From CAG-698 sp964385755 (GTDB lineage: Bacteria > Bacillota_I > Bacilli_A > ML615J-28 > CAG-698): a stretch of DNA of 64,000 nucleotides. Of this stretch, positions 25,062 to 33,988 are shown in pieces. The stretch spans positions 1 through 64,000 of the forward strand of contig CAYLPZ010000007.1 in NCBI GenBank assembly GCA_964385755.1. Reading direction: 5' to 3'. Position 1 is the stretch's first letter, and every line of letters begins with the position of its first letter. The position numbers were made by a program, and so were the translations under genes. The notes beneath the pieces were generated by a model. It saw only the letters and a program-made list of their open reading frames with translations. It was not told the origin of the DNA and made no database searches.

Positions 25062-27016
25062 TGGAAAACGAAAAGAAACAATATCAATTTGAAGAACATG
25101 ATTTTGAACTTGTCCAAGAAAATGTAGTAATTAAAGATAAAAAATTAGATACAAAACCTACTACATTTTTCCGTGATGCACTAAAAAGATTTGCTCATAA
25201 TAAAGCAAGTGTTGTTAGTGGTATTATTTTAGGTATTTTAATTTTATGTGCAATATTTGTTCCTATTTTTTCACCATATAATGTTGATCCGAAGAATGTT
25301 TCATCTGGTGAAAAATTCCTAGCACCTAAATTATTTAAAACTGGAACAGGATTTTGGGATGGAACTAGAAAATATAAAAATCAAGTATATGATATAATAA
25401 ATGGATGTCCAGTAGACGTTAATAGTTTAGCAGTACTTCCTGAATCTCTTAAAGTTTATCCAGTTCAATATATTAATCAAGCTAATAAACATGGTCATAA
25501 TGGTTATGTAGTATTTGCTTCTGATACAACTGATTTAAATAAAAGGAAAACTGTGTACATGGAAACTATTAAAACACGTTTTGATGGTACTCGTGGTTAC
25601 AAAGTTACAATTAACTATGGTGATATTCAAGATGTTTCTTCATCTAAACTAGGTGAATATAGAATTATTATTTCATATGAAGAAAATAAACAGGCTAAAG
25701 AAGTTGTATTAAAAGATTGGTCTACAAACTATCCAACTGAGCCTGAAACAATTGATATTTCAGCAATCTTTAAAGAAACAAATACATCTGCTGTTAACGG
25801 TTCATTTAGATTTGAAGTAAAATGTAAAGAAGATTCATTCCAATATATTTTATTAAAATCAGTTGAATTTGAATGTAGTAAACTTGCATCAAATTATGAA
25901 ACAGTAACGCAAGAGTTATCGTTTACAGATGCAACACAAATGGTTTTATTGACTAAAACTAATAAAAATGAACAAACTGGAGAAGAAACAGTTAATAACT
26001 CATATTGGGAATCAAATGGTAGAAAAGGTGTTTATAATTCTGAAATATACTATTGTGATTTTGTTTTTGACACATATGCAGATGTTTATGGTGACACAAA
26101 AGTAACTTATGCATTGTCTGAACTTAATGATATGGTTAAGAAAGGTTATTTAACTTTTGAGTTCATCTTAAATGAAGAAGATTATACTCAATCTACAGTT
26201 GTTTTTGATATTTTATCAGATAAATGTCCATTTGAAGAAGATGGTTTTATTAGCTGTAAGGTTAATAGATTAACAAAGAAATTATTGAGTGTTGATGTTT
26301 ATTCACAAAAATATCATAAATATGGATATGATGAAATGCCTAAATATATTTTAGGAACAGACCTTACGGGTCAAGATTTGCTTACAAAAGCATTTAAAGG
26401 TTTACGTACATCATTAATTTTAGGTTTATGTACTGCCGCATTCTGTTTTATGTTTGGTTTAATTTGGGGTTCTATTTCTGGTTACTTTGGTGGTAATGTT
26501 GATATTTTCATGGAAAGATTCTGTGATATTTTAGGTGGTATTCCATGGATTGTTGTAATGACACTTGCAATTCTACATATTGGAAATAACTTTACTACAT
26601 TCTTCCTAGCACTTTGTTTAACAGGTTGGATGGGTACAGCCGCAAGAACAAGAACTCAGTTCTATCGTTTCAAAGGACGTGAATATGTATTATCTTCACG
26701 TACGCTTGGTTCATCTGATATGCGTTTAATATTTAAACATATTTTACCTAACTCATTAGGTACAATTATTACTGGTGCAGTATTAATGATTCCTTCAACT
26801 ATTTTTAGTGAAGCAACACTTGCATACTTAAATTTAGGTTTGCAAGGAGTTAACTCATTTGGTGTTATGATGTCTAATAACCAACCATATTTAGAATTAT
26901 ATCCAGTTGTTGTTATCTTTCCTGCAATTATTATGGCACTTATGATGATTTCATTTAACTTATTTGGTAATGGATTAAGAGATGCATTTAACCCATCTTT
27001 GAAAGGAAGTGAGTAA
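25061..27016 (+). CDS. oppC: OppC-like permease with a ~340-residue extracytoplasmic insertion
   Basis: 651 residues against about 300 for normal OppC. Residues 1-45 are cytoplasmic, the first membrane helix spans about 50-72, and then about 340 residues (85-428) are inserted before the standard OppC core resumes at LGTDLTGQDLL. The core has five helices and the EAA loop SRTLGSSDMRLIFKHILPNS. The inserted part is rich in beta-type sequence and Thr/Ser/Asn and lies outside the membrane by topology. It might be a docking domain for the oversized binding protein. The ATG overlaps the OppB stop. Core residues look intact, so it should be functional. Confidence 0.85.
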   Translation: MENEKKQYQFEEHDFELVQENVVIKDKKLDTKPTTFFRDALKRFAHNKASVVSGIILGILILCAIFVPIFSPYNVDPKNVSSGEKFLAPKLFKTGTGFWDGTRKYKNQVYDIINGCPVDVNSLAVLPESLKVYPVQYINQANKHGHNGYVVFASDTTDLNKRKTVYMETIKTRFDGTRGYKVTINYGDIQDVSSSKLGEYRIIISYEENKQAKEVVLKDWSTNYPTEPETIDISAIFKETNTSAVNGSFRFEVKCKEDSFQYILLKSVEFECSKLASNYETVTQELSFTDATQMVLLTKTNKNEQTGEETVNNSYWESNGRKGVYNSEIYYCDFVFDTYADVYGDTKVTYALSELNDMVKKGYLTFEFILNEEDYTQSTVVFDILSDKCPFEEDGFISCKVNRLTKKLLSVDVYSQKYHKYGYDEMPKYILGTDLTGQDLLTKAFKGLRTSLILGLCTAAFCFMFGLIWGSISGYFGGNVDIFMERFCDILGGIPWIVVMTLAILHIGNNFTTFFLALCLTGWMGTAARTRTQFYRFKGREYVLSSRTLGSSDMRLIFKHILPNSLGTIITGAVLMIPSTIFSEATLAYLNLGLQGVNSFGVMMSNNQPYLELYPVVVIFPAIIMALMMISFNLFGNGLRDAFNPSLKGSE

Positions 27017-27017
27017 A

Positions 27018-28523
27018 ATGGCTGATAAAGTTTTACAAGTTAATAATTTGGTAGTGAATTTTAAAACTGATAATGGCATTTTACACGCTGTACGTGATGT
27101 ATCTTTTGACCTTTATCGTGGTGAAACACTTTGTATCGTTGGTGAATCAGGCTCTGGTAAGAGTGTTACATCAAAAGCAATTATGGGTATTCTAGCAAAC
27201 AATGCGATTATTGAAAATGGTAATATAATTTATCGTGGTGATAATTTATTAGAAATTTCTGAAGAAGAATTCTATAAAATCCGTGGTCATAAGATTGGAA
27301 TGATTTTCCAAGATCCACTTTCTAGCTTAAATCCTATTGTTAGAATTGGTAAACAAATCACTGAAGCTACTTTAATTAATTCTGATAAGTTAAAACTAAT
27401 GTATCAAGATTTAATTAGTGTTGATTTAATTAGATATAAAAATAATATAGCAAAACTTAATATTTGCATAGAACAAGAAACAAGAACATATAAAGAAAAG
27501 CTTCAAGAACTTCAAGATAAAAAACTTCAAAGAGTTGAAGATGTAAAAGTTATTTCCCAAGAAATTAGGGATTTAACAAAAACATATAAGGAAAAAATTA
27601 ATTCTCTAAAGAAAGAATATATAGAAAAAGGGAAACCTTTAAAAGAAAAACTTGATAAAACTAAGAAAGAAGCAAAACAAAAAGTTGCTGCTTATAAGCA
27701 AGAACTAAAAGAAAATCATCTTAAAAAGATGGCTGAACTAAAGGAATTATTAAGCTCATGTTCAACTGATGAAGAGGAAAATATCAAAAAACAAATTGAG
27801 GAAGAAAAGAATAGCTACATTAATAGTTTAAAGATCACAAAAGCAGAAGCTAAAAGACGTGCTCTTGAGATTATGAGAGAAGTAGGTATTCCTCAACCAG
27901 AAAGACGTTTTAGACAATATCCATTTGAGTTTTCTGGTGGTATGCGTCAAAGAATTGTAATTGCTATTGCTTTAACAGCATCTCCTGAAATTCTTATTTG
28001 TGATGAGCCTACTACTGCTTTAGATGTTACTATTCAAGCACAAATATTAGAACTAATTAATAAAATTAAAAAAGAACGTGATTTATCATGTATCTTCATC
28101 ACACATGACCTTGGTGTTGTAGCTAATATGGCGGATAGAGTTGCGGTGATGTATGCTGGTAAGATTGTTGAATATGGTACTAGTGAAGAAATCTTCTATG
28201 ATCCAAAACATCCTTACACATGGGCATTACTTTCTAGTATTCCAGATATCGATAGCAAGGAAAGACTTGAATCAATACCAGGAACACCTCCAAACATGAT
28301 TTACCCACCTAAAGGCGATGCATTTGCTCAAAGAAATAAATATGCTTTAAATATTGATTTTAAAGAACAACCTCCAATGTTTAAGGTAAGTGATACTCAC
28401 TATGCTGCAACTTGGCTATTACATGAAAATGCTCCAAAAGTTAAAATGCCAAAGATTGTTTCTGAGCGTATTAAACATGCCTTAGAAGATGATGCTAAAG
28501 AAAAAAAAGAAGGAAAGGAGTAA
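27018..28523 (+). CDS. oppD: OppD-like ATPase with coiled-coil insertion
   Basis: 501 residues from ATG 27018 (AAGGAAGTGAG upstream; a GTG at 27009 is less likely). Walker A GESGSGKSV (about 39-47) and Q-loop FQDPLSSLNP (about 99) come first. About 150 residues (121-274) of Lys/Glu-rich coiled coil are inserted in the helical subdomain. Signature FSGGMRQR, Walker B ILICDEPTTALD and ITHDLG follow, then the C-terminal oligopeptide domain with the SIPGTPPN motif. The Fe-S-type Cys cluster of some OppD proteins is absent. All catalytic motifs are present. Cotranscribed with oppBC and oppF. Confidence 0.85.
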   Translation: MADKVLQVNNLVVNFKTDNGILHAVRDVSFDLYRGETLCIVGESGSGKSVTSKAIMGILANNAIIENGNIIYRGDNLLEISEEEFYKIRGHKIGMIFQDPLSSLNPIVRIGKQITEATLINSDKLKLMYQDLISVDLIRYKNNIAKLNICIEQETRTYKEKLQELQDKKLQRVEDVKVISQEIRDLTKTYKEKINSLKKEYIEKGKPLKEKLDKTKKEAKQKVAAYKQELKENHLKKMAELKELLSSCSTDEEENIKKQIEEEKNSYINSLKITKAEAKRRALEIMREVGIPQPERRFRQYPFEFSGGMRQRIVIAIALTASPEILICDEPTTALDVTIQAQILELINKIKKERDLSCIFITHDLGVVANMADRVAVMYAGKIVEYGTSEEIFYDPKHPYTWALLSSIPDIDSKERLESIPGTPPNMIYPPKGDAFAQRNKYALNIDFKEQPPMFKVSDTHYAATWLLHENAPKVKMPKIVSERIKHALEDDAKEKKEGKE

Positions 28524-28529
28524 AAGTTT

Positions 28530-29813
28530 ATGGAAAATAACAAAGTAAATGAAACTCCTAAAACATTGACTCAAGAAGAATTTAATAAAAAATATAGTAT
28601 TAATTCAGGAGTAAAACAAAAACCAGAATTGCGTGATCAAAACATCTTGCTTTCTGTTCGTCATTTGAAACAATTCTTCTTTTTCGGTAGTGGATTAAAT
28701 CGCCAAAAACTAAAAGCTGTATCAAATGTATCATTTGATGTTCATGAAGGAGAATGTGTTGGTATAGTTGGTGAGAGTGGTTGTGGAAAAACAACTACTG
28801 GACGTAGTATCATAAAACTTTATAACATTACTTCAGGTTCAATTTACTATCGAGGAGTTCGTATTAGTGGTGGTAATCGTTGGAATAAAAAAGAAATTAA
28901 ATGGACAAAAATTCGTGCAAAAGAAAGAATCAAAAATTTAAAAGAAGAATTAAATAATAATATTTTAGCTCTAGATCAAGCTAGTAGTAATTACAATGAG
29001 AAAAAAGCTGACCTAGTGGCAAAATATAATGAAGAGGTAACAACTTTAAAAAATAAAGTTAAAGAAATATGTTCAATTCAAAATCAAAAGATTAAACAAA
29101 TTAAATTTGATAACAATCATGTACCTCGCAAACTTGTTAATGAAATTCAAATGATCTTCCAAGATCCAATAGATTCATTAGATCCTCGTATGACAGTTGA
29201 AGATATAATTCAAGAAGGTTTACTTATCCAAGGTAATAAAAACAAGAAAGAAAATCATGATAAAGTTGTTGAAATGTTAAATACAGTTGGTTTAGTTGAA
29301 GAACATGCTTCTCGTTATCCTCATGAGTTTAGTGGTGGTCAAAGACAACGTATTGGAATTGCACGTGCCTTAATCATGAATCCAAAACTTCTAATTTGTG
29401 ATGAACCAATCAGTGCCCTTGATGTATCTATTCGTGCTCAAGTAATTAATTTATTGAATGATTTAAAAGATAAATTAAATCTTTCTATAATTTTTATAGC
29501 CCATGACTTAAGTGTTGTAAAATATTTCTGTGATACTATTGTTGTAATGTATTTTGGAAAGGTTGTAGAAAAAGCAACAAGTGATGAATTATTCAAAAAT
29601 CCATTACATCCTTACACTAAATCTTTGCTTTCTGCGATTCCTAAACCAAATCCAAAAACAGAAAAAGAAAGAAAACGTATTTTATACAATCCACAAATTG
29701 CTCATAACTATACAAAAGACGATATGCCTGAGTTTAGAGAAGTTAAGAAAGGCCACTTTGTATATTGTAATTTGGAAGAATTTGAAAAATATCAAAAGGA
29801 ATTAGTTGATTAA
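28530..29813 (+). CDS. oppF: OppF-like ATPase with coiled-coil insertion
   Basis: 427 residues. Walker A GESGCGKTT (about 78-86), then a charged helical insertion of about 70 residues (127-195) placed before the Q-loop FQDPIDSLDPR, signature FSGGQRQR, Walker B LLICDEPISALD and FIAHDLS. The insertion lies at a different point from that of the OppD partner (before rather than after the Q-loop), yet both are coiled-coil-like, so they may pair. GGAAAGGAG lies upstream. The C-terminus is shorter than in classical OppF but has the HPYTKSLLSAIP signature. The stop is followed directly by the start of a small membrane protein (one-base overlap). Confidence 0.85.
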   Translation: MENNKVNETPKTLTQEEFNKKYSINSGVKQKPELRDQNILLSVRHLKQFFFFGSGLNRQKLKAVSNVSFDVHEGECVGIVGESGCGKTTTGRSIIKLYNITSGSIYYRGVRISGGNRWNKKEIKWTKIRAKERIKNLKEELNNNILALDQASSNYNEKKADLVAKYNEEVTTLKNKVKEICSIQNQKIKQIKFDNNHVPRKLVNEIQMIFQDPIDSLDPRMTVEDIIQEGLLIQGNKNKKENHDKVVEMLNTVGLVEEHASRYPHEFSGGQRQRIGIARALIMNPKLLICDEPISALDVSIRAQVINLLNDLKDKLNLSIIFIAHDLSVVKYFCDTIVVMYFGKVVEKATSDELFKNPLHPYTKSLLSAIPKPNPKTEKERKRILYNPQIAHNYTKDDMPEFREVKKGHFVYCNLEEFEKYQKELVD

Positions 29814-30199
29814 TGAAAAAGTCATTAAGAGTATTGATTTTTCATTCTCCAGTTAAATACTTAATTTGTTTAGTGATTGCGATAGCTATTTCAATAATTG
29901 TTCTATTACAAACAAGTTTTAAATATCTAACAAATTATGTTAATGCATTTACAACTGCTGGGGGAGCATTAGTATTTCTTGGCTTACTTTCTTTAGTAAC
30001 ATTTTATGGAGCTTTTGATACAATGGGATATGCGTTTTCAACCTTTCGAACAAAACGTCGATATCATGATTTAGTAGAATATACTGAGGCGAAAGCAGAA
30101 AAGAGAAGACACTCAAATTTACCTTATATACCATATATTTTGGTTGGTGTTCTCTTCATTTGTTTAGGTTTATTATTTTCGCTATTTGTAAGTGCATAA
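29813..30199 (+). CDS. DUF3899-like small membrane protein
   Basis: 128 residues with three hydrophobic segments (about 16-34, 45-66 and 104-126), a basic cytoplasmic loop (FRTKRRYHDL) between the second and third. The pattern resembles DUF3899 proteins, which are often found beside peptide transporter genes; this is a resemblance, not a firm match. The ATG overlaps the OppF stop, so it belongs to the same operon and may assist the transporter. A terminator follows its stop. Confidence 0.6.
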   Translation: MKKSLRVLIFHSPVKYLICLVIAIAISIIVLLQTSFKYLTNYVNAFTTAGGALVFLGLLSLVTFYGAFDTMGYAFSTFRTKRRYHDLVEYTEAKAEKRRHSNLPYIPYILVGVLFICLGLLFSLFVSA

Positions 30200-30217
30200 T
30201 TAAAGTTTTAATAAAAA

Positions 30218-30245
30218 AAATCAGTTCATTTGGACTGATTTTTAT
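30218..30245 (+). terminator. Intrinsic terminator of the Opp operon
   Basis: AAATCAGT (30218-30225) pairs with ACTGATTT (30234-30241), followed by T-rich sequence. Confidence 0.75.
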
Positions 30246-30390
30246 TATCTAATGCATTAATATGTAAACATGAGTAGTAATAAAGGAGCATATAAAATAA
30301 ATAAATTAATAAAATTTATGTTACAATTTTATCACACTAAAAGACTAATTTTGATTATAAAATGAAATATAATTATGTAACGTATTTAAA

Positions 30391-30420
30391 TAAAAAAATC
30401 AGTTTAAATAAACTGATTTT
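30391..30420 (-). terminator. Terminator of azlCD
   Basis: AAAATCAGTTTA (30395-30406) and TAAACTGATTTT (30409-30420) form a perfect 12-bp stem. On the minus strand it ends in a T-run (A-run 30392-30398) and overlaps the last codon region of azlD. Confidence 0.75.
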
Positions 30421-30754
30421 ATAATATTCTAAATAATAACATATATACAAATAACCCAGCAATAAGTGAAAGAATAGTGTTTTTCTTCCAAAGATGTAAT
30501 AAAGCAGTAACGATTATTCCTGAAAGTGTGGGAATTACACTAGAAATATTTAACCACTCAGTATCTTTGATGCAATATATAATTAATATTGGCATCATAG
30601 CAAATGGTAGTACTTTGCCAAGAAATTCAACTATTGGGGGGATTTTACCATCTTTTTTAGTAAATAATTTACTTGCAAAGCGTAAAAGGATAATTGTTAA
30701 ACTAGAACAAATTAATAGCAAATAAGGATAAAATGAATTATTAACAAGAAACAT
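30419..30754 (-). CDS. azlD: AzlD family branched-chain amino acid export subunit
   Basis: 111 residues, almost all hydrophobic, with four short membrane segments as in AzlD. Characteristic features are the N-terminal LLICSSLTIILLRFASKL and PPIVEFLGKVLPFAMM segments. It works with AzlC as a branched-chain amino acid exporter (AzlCD of Bacillus subtilis exports a leucine analogue). Its start lies inside the end of azlC (14-bp overlap), with GGAGG upstream on the minus strand, so the pair is translationally coupled. No Lrp/AsnC-type azlB regulator is adjacent. Confidence 0.85.
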   Translation of the reverse strand: MFLVNNSFYPYLLLICSSLTIILLRFASKLFTKKDGKIPPIVEFLGKVLPFAMMPILIIYCIKDTEWLNISSVIPTLSGIIVTALLHLWKKNTILSLIAGLFVYMLLFRIL

Positions 30755-31442
30755 GATTATTTTCCTCCTTATTGTCTATTTTCTTTTTACAAATGAATAT
30801 TAATACTATTGATAAAAAGATTGCTGGAAAAACAAAGTTTTCTCTAAATATTATATAAGTAATTATACTACTACCAAAGCCAATAATAGATACAATGTGA
30901 GGATTATTTTTTCCTCTTAATTGATCTATAAAAATAACTACAAATAAAGCAGTTAGAATAAAATCAATGCCAGTTAAATCTATAGGGAGTTTACCTAATA
31001 GAGTTCCTAACAAACAGCCAAAAATCCAATAAGAGTGATTTAGGAGTGCTAATGATAAGTCATATACTTTAGTGTTATTATATGCTGGTAGTGATGTTGA
31101 CGCCAAAATAGAGTATGTCTCATCAGTTAAAGCAAAATATAAATAGTTTCTTTGGTACCATTTATATTTACCAAACTTATTAACAAATGAAATACCATAA
31201 AAAGCATATCTAATATTAATTGCAAACATCATAAAAATGCATGTATATACTGTCGCATCACTCTTAATTAGATTCATAAGTAAATATTGACCTGCCCCTG
31301 CAAACATAAAAATGCTAGAAAAAAGCGAGAAAATAATGCTTAAACCTTGTTCAGAAACCATAATACCAAAGCCTATACCTAAGAATAGATATGTCACAAA
31401 TACTGGTATACTATCTTTAAATGCCCTTTTAAAATCATTCAT
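30741..31442 (-). CDS. azlC: AzlC family branched-chain amino acid exporter
   Basis: 233 residues with about seven membrane segments. The N-terminal FKDSIPVFVTYLFLGIGFGI and MFAGAGQYLL (about 46-55) are hallmark AzlC sequences, as is the ALTDETYSIL motif (about 103). It forms the exporter with AzlD, encoded immediately downstream. AAGGTG precedes the ATG on the minus strand. The gene pair points towards the end of the Opp operon; both converge on terminators. Confidence 0.9.
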   Translation of the reverse strand: MNDFKRAFKDSIPVFVTYLFLGIGFGIMVSEQGLSIIFSLFSSIFMFAGAGQYLLMNLIKSDATVYTCIFMMFAINIRYAFYGISFVNKFGKYKWYQRNYLYFALTDETYSILASTSLPAYNNTKVYDLSLALLNHSYWIFGCLLGTLLGKLPIDLTGIDFILTALFVVIFIDQLRGKNNPHIVSIIGFGSSIITYIIFRENFVFPAIFLSIVLIFICKKKIDNKEENNHVSC

Positions 31443-31626
31443 ATTATTACACCTTGAAAAAAATTATATCACAAATAATAAATAAAGAAAATTATTTAAT
31501 TATATTTATTTTTGCTATTTATAATTTTATCAGAAAATATATAAAAAATATAGTTTTGTAAGTGGGATCATTTTATGTATTATATAAAAATAAATAGATA
31601 ACTTTTTTATACTATTAAGGTGGTTT

Positions 31627-32328
31627 ATGTGGACTTTTATCTATAAATCTGGTAAAATTATAAAAATAGAAAGTTTGATAAAATATATGAAGATTAATAA
31701 TAAAGAAGTAAAAGGAATAATATTTGACTTTGATGGAACATTAGTTGATTCAGCCTCTTTATGGCATGATGTAGATTTAGCGTTTTTTAATAAAAGAGGA
31801 ATACTAATGCCTGATGATTATGGCGAAAAAGTTGGTCATATGGGATTAGATTTAGCTAGTGAATATACAATCAAAAGATTTAATTTAAATGAAAATAAAG
31901 AAGATATAATTAAAGAATGGAAAGATAGTGTAGTTAGAGAATATGCAGAAAATATAGATTTAAAAGAAAATGTATATGAGTTTTTGTTAAAACTACATGA
32001 AGAAAAAATTCCATTTTGCCTTGCCACTGCAAACGAAGAAGAATGCTATGTTTCTTGCCTTAAGCATAATAAAGTGTGGAACTTGTTTTCTTTTGGTGTA
32101 AATGTAAATAAAAATATAAAAGGAAAAGATAATCCAGATATTTATTTAAAATGTGCAAAGATGTTATGCCTAAACCCTAGTGAATGCGCGGTGTTTGAGG
32201 ATTTACCTTTAGCAATAAATACTTGTAAAAAAGCAGGATTTATTACTGTATTTATTAAAGATGATAAAAATATTTATGAAGAAAATATTGCTGACAAATA
32301 CATTACTAATTATAAAGAGTTACTTTAG
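31627..32328 (+). CDS. HAD-superfamily hydrolase, phosphatase-like
   Basis: 233 residues from ATG 31627, which has AAGGTGG before it; ATG 31687 would give a more usual HAD start a few residues before the first motif and cannot be excluded, since a TATACT element at 31608 leaves little room for the upstream start. Motif I is FDFDGTLVDS, motif II lies in CLATANEEEC, and motif IV is AVFEDLPLAI. A helical cap sits between motifs I and II, as in beta-phosphoglucomutase and phosphoglycolate phosphatase relatives. The substrate cannot be told from sequence. It is the last host-like gene before the decayed mobile element. Confidence 0.75.
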   Translation: MWTFIYKSGKIIKIESLIKYMKINNKEVKGIIFDFDGTLVDSASLWHDVDLAFFNKRGILMPDDYGEKVGHMGLDLASEYTIKRFNLNENKEDIIKEWKDSVVREYAENIDLKENVYEFLLKLHEEKIPFCLATANEEECYVSCLKHNKVWNLFSFGVNVNKNIKGKDNPDIYLKCAKMLCLNPSECAVFEDLPLAINTCKKAGFITVFIKDDKNIYEENIADKYITNYKELL

Positions 32329-32397
32329 CTAATATTAAAGAATAAAAGAGAATATAAGGTGCTCTGCAATAAGGGTTACCTTTGGCTCAAAAGAAAT

Positions 32398-32429
32398 GCG
32401 TAGTCGCAATTATTATGGCTACGCTTTTT
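32398..32429 (+). terminator. Hairpin with T-run at the end of the recombinase remnant
   Basis: GCGTAG (32398-32403) pairs with CTACGC (32419-32424), followed by T5. On the plus strand it could terminate the HAD gene transcript. It adjoins the stop of the leftward recombinase pseudogene. Confidence 0.55.
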
Positions 32430-33075
32430 CTATGGCAAGGCGACAAACACAATGCCGTTATATTGAATTCGTATTTTTTGACAACGCTTGCCATCGGCTT
32501 TGAATACGATTACCTTCTCTATGAATTTATAGATGATTTCGCAATAAAGGTGGTCAATTTCGGTATAGGTTTTTACCAACTTCATGAAGGCATCGGTGTT
32601 CAAGACTTTCTCGCTATGTTCGCTTATGAATTTTGGATTTCCGTAATTTTTGCGTTGAGTTGTGTTTGTTCCGCCTCGTAGCTAGCTGAAAGGATAGCAA
32701 AGCGTTCATCAGAGATTTTGCCCTCAATATTATTCTTGTAAAGGCGCTAAATGATGGTATTGAGCTTTTCTACCCTAGCAAGGCTAGTTTCCAATTCACG
32801 CTTATGTTCCTTGAAAAGCCTATTAAATTCTTGCTTGGATTTTTTGGTTATCAAGGCTATAAACTTCATCTTCGTGCTCTCTAGCAAAAGCCGTCACACG
32901 CTGAATATCCGAAAAAATTAGCTCTTCTAAGACGATATTCCTAATTTGGTGGGAGGAGCATAAACCTTTCTTTTTACGGTAGCTGGCACAAACCATATAT
33001 GCTTTATCTTCCGTCCAATCTTTACCACGTACCTGATATAACTTCGCACCACAATCCGCTTAATAAACCATATCC
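32430..33075 (-). pseudogene. Large serine recombinase, C-terminal remnant
   Basis: Reading leftward, pieces of one protein appear in different frames. First comes a recombinase zinc ribbon (ADCGAKLYQVRGKDWTED, then YMVCASYRKKKGLC with paired Cys, then SSHQIRNIVLEEL). A frame change follows near 32860, then a coiled-coil stretch (EFNRLFKEHKRELETSLARV), an in-frame TAG after VEKLNTII, and KISDERFAILSASYEAEQ. After further frame changes a DUF4368-like end appears (KFIEKVIVFKADGKRCQKIR, ending at 32430). These are the C-terminal parts of the recombinases found on Tn4451-like and other integrative elements. The catalytic N-terminal domain is missing. The gene is thoroughly inactivated. Confidence 0.75.
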
Positions 33076-33082
33076 AAGATGT

Positions 33083-33310
33083 TCAGACGTATTTATCCCT
33101 TGGAAAGATTTACGTTTACCTTTCGGTTTGTTTTTGTTTGCTATCCACGTATACATCGCTTTCCTGGACGGATAGCCCAATCGTCTGATTACTTCTGTTA
33201 TGGATTTGGTTTTGTCATATAGAGCCAATGCTTTCACTTTTTCTTTCTCGGTGTACATACTTCCTTCGCAGGACTGTTTTTCTGTCCAGGTTTTTGTCCG
33301 CCCCCTTCCC
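33083..33310 (-). mobile_element. IS3-family insertion sequence fragment (orfA start and terminal region)
   Basis: A leftward frame from ATG 33258 (GAAGGAAGT upstream) encodes a transposase helix-turn-helix: TEKEKVKALALYDKTKSITE, VIRRLGYPSRKAMYTWIANK, then KGKRKSFQGINTSEH. This is the N-terminal part of an IS3-type OrfA. It then joins, at about 33083, sequence that belongs to the serine recombinase (YGLLSGL), so the insertion sequence was cut off inside or next to the recombinase gene. Upstream, 33270-33300 has GGACAAAAACC and GGACAGAAAAA (minus strand), like an IS terminal inverted repeat region. No orfB is left. Confidence 0.6.
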
Positions 33311-33491
33311 GTTTAATTGTATAAGCCACGCTTTTTTGCGTAGCTTGTGTTCACGATAGGAACATGTTGAAAATTAAAATAGTTATTTTGATTAAAAATA
33401 AGAACATTATTATTTAGAATGTAGGTCTAACACTTTAATGGGTGATTACGGTATAATAAAAGCGCAACAATCAAATGAAAGGAGATTATAA
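33311..33491. promoter_or_regulatory. Probable promoter region of the island cluster
   Basis: TATAAT at 33452-33457 lies 34 bp before the first start codon, with no good -35. AAAGGAG at about 33478 is the ribosome binding site. A hairpin made of GCCACGC and GCGTAGC lies at about 33327-33347. Confidence 0.45.
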
Positions 33492-33971
33492 ATGATTGGA
33501 AAAATTATTGGTGGTTTAGTTGTTGGTGGGCTTGTTTCAAACTATGTTAAAGAACGTAAAGCAAAACAACAAAGAGAGGCAATTGAACGCAGTAAAGTTG
33601 TTACTAGAATGGTTGTTAAGGAGATAAAAAACTAAAAACTTGATAGACAAGTAGAATTCTATGACGGATTTAGAGCTCTTGATAATAAGCTTGCTCGTAA
33701 TGTAAGGGATGGCTATAAAGGAGTAACTTATTTGATTAAAGGTTTAGAGGTGACAAATTCAAATTACAACTTACGAAATAGTTTGAAAAATATTAGAAAC
33801 TATAGAGGTAGATTATCTCACGATAAAAGGAAATGGAAGGAGCTCCATGCACCAGATGCAGCACTTATGAGAGATTTGCATCGTGCACAAGAGTGGGTTT
33901 CAAATAATTGGTCACAAGCGTCTAAGCTGGTTTATAAAGGAAAGAAAGCTTTTACTAATTACAAACGATAA
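33492..33971 (+). pseudogene. Small membrane-anchored protein split by an in-frame TAA
   Basis: AAAGGAG precedes ATG 33492. The first 47 codons encode a Gly/Val-rich probable membrane segment (IIGGLVVGGLVSNYV) and a basic Lys/Gln/Arg helix. Codon 48 (33633-33635) is TAA, after which the same frame runs 111 more codons to 33971 (including RALDNKLARNVRDGYKGV and DLHRAQEWVSNNWSQA). The second part lacks its own ribosome binding site. One C-to-T change (CAA to TAA) would explain the stop. I do not recognise the family. Alternatively the 47-residue peptide is the functional product. It is the first gene of the proteasome-like cluster, 17 bp before it. Confidence 0.5.
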
Positions 33972-33988
33972 AATATGGGAGAATACAA

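Noticed and set aside
31600..31640. A second T-box, because AAGGTGG occurs at 31617.
   Set aside because: The rest of the T-box core (TACCGC) and any terminator or stem I are missing; it is a ribosome binding site.
32382..32681. A 99-codon rightward open frame in the recombinase remnant.
   Set aside because: It is antisense to the recognisable recombinase end (DUF4368-like) and lacks a convincing start.
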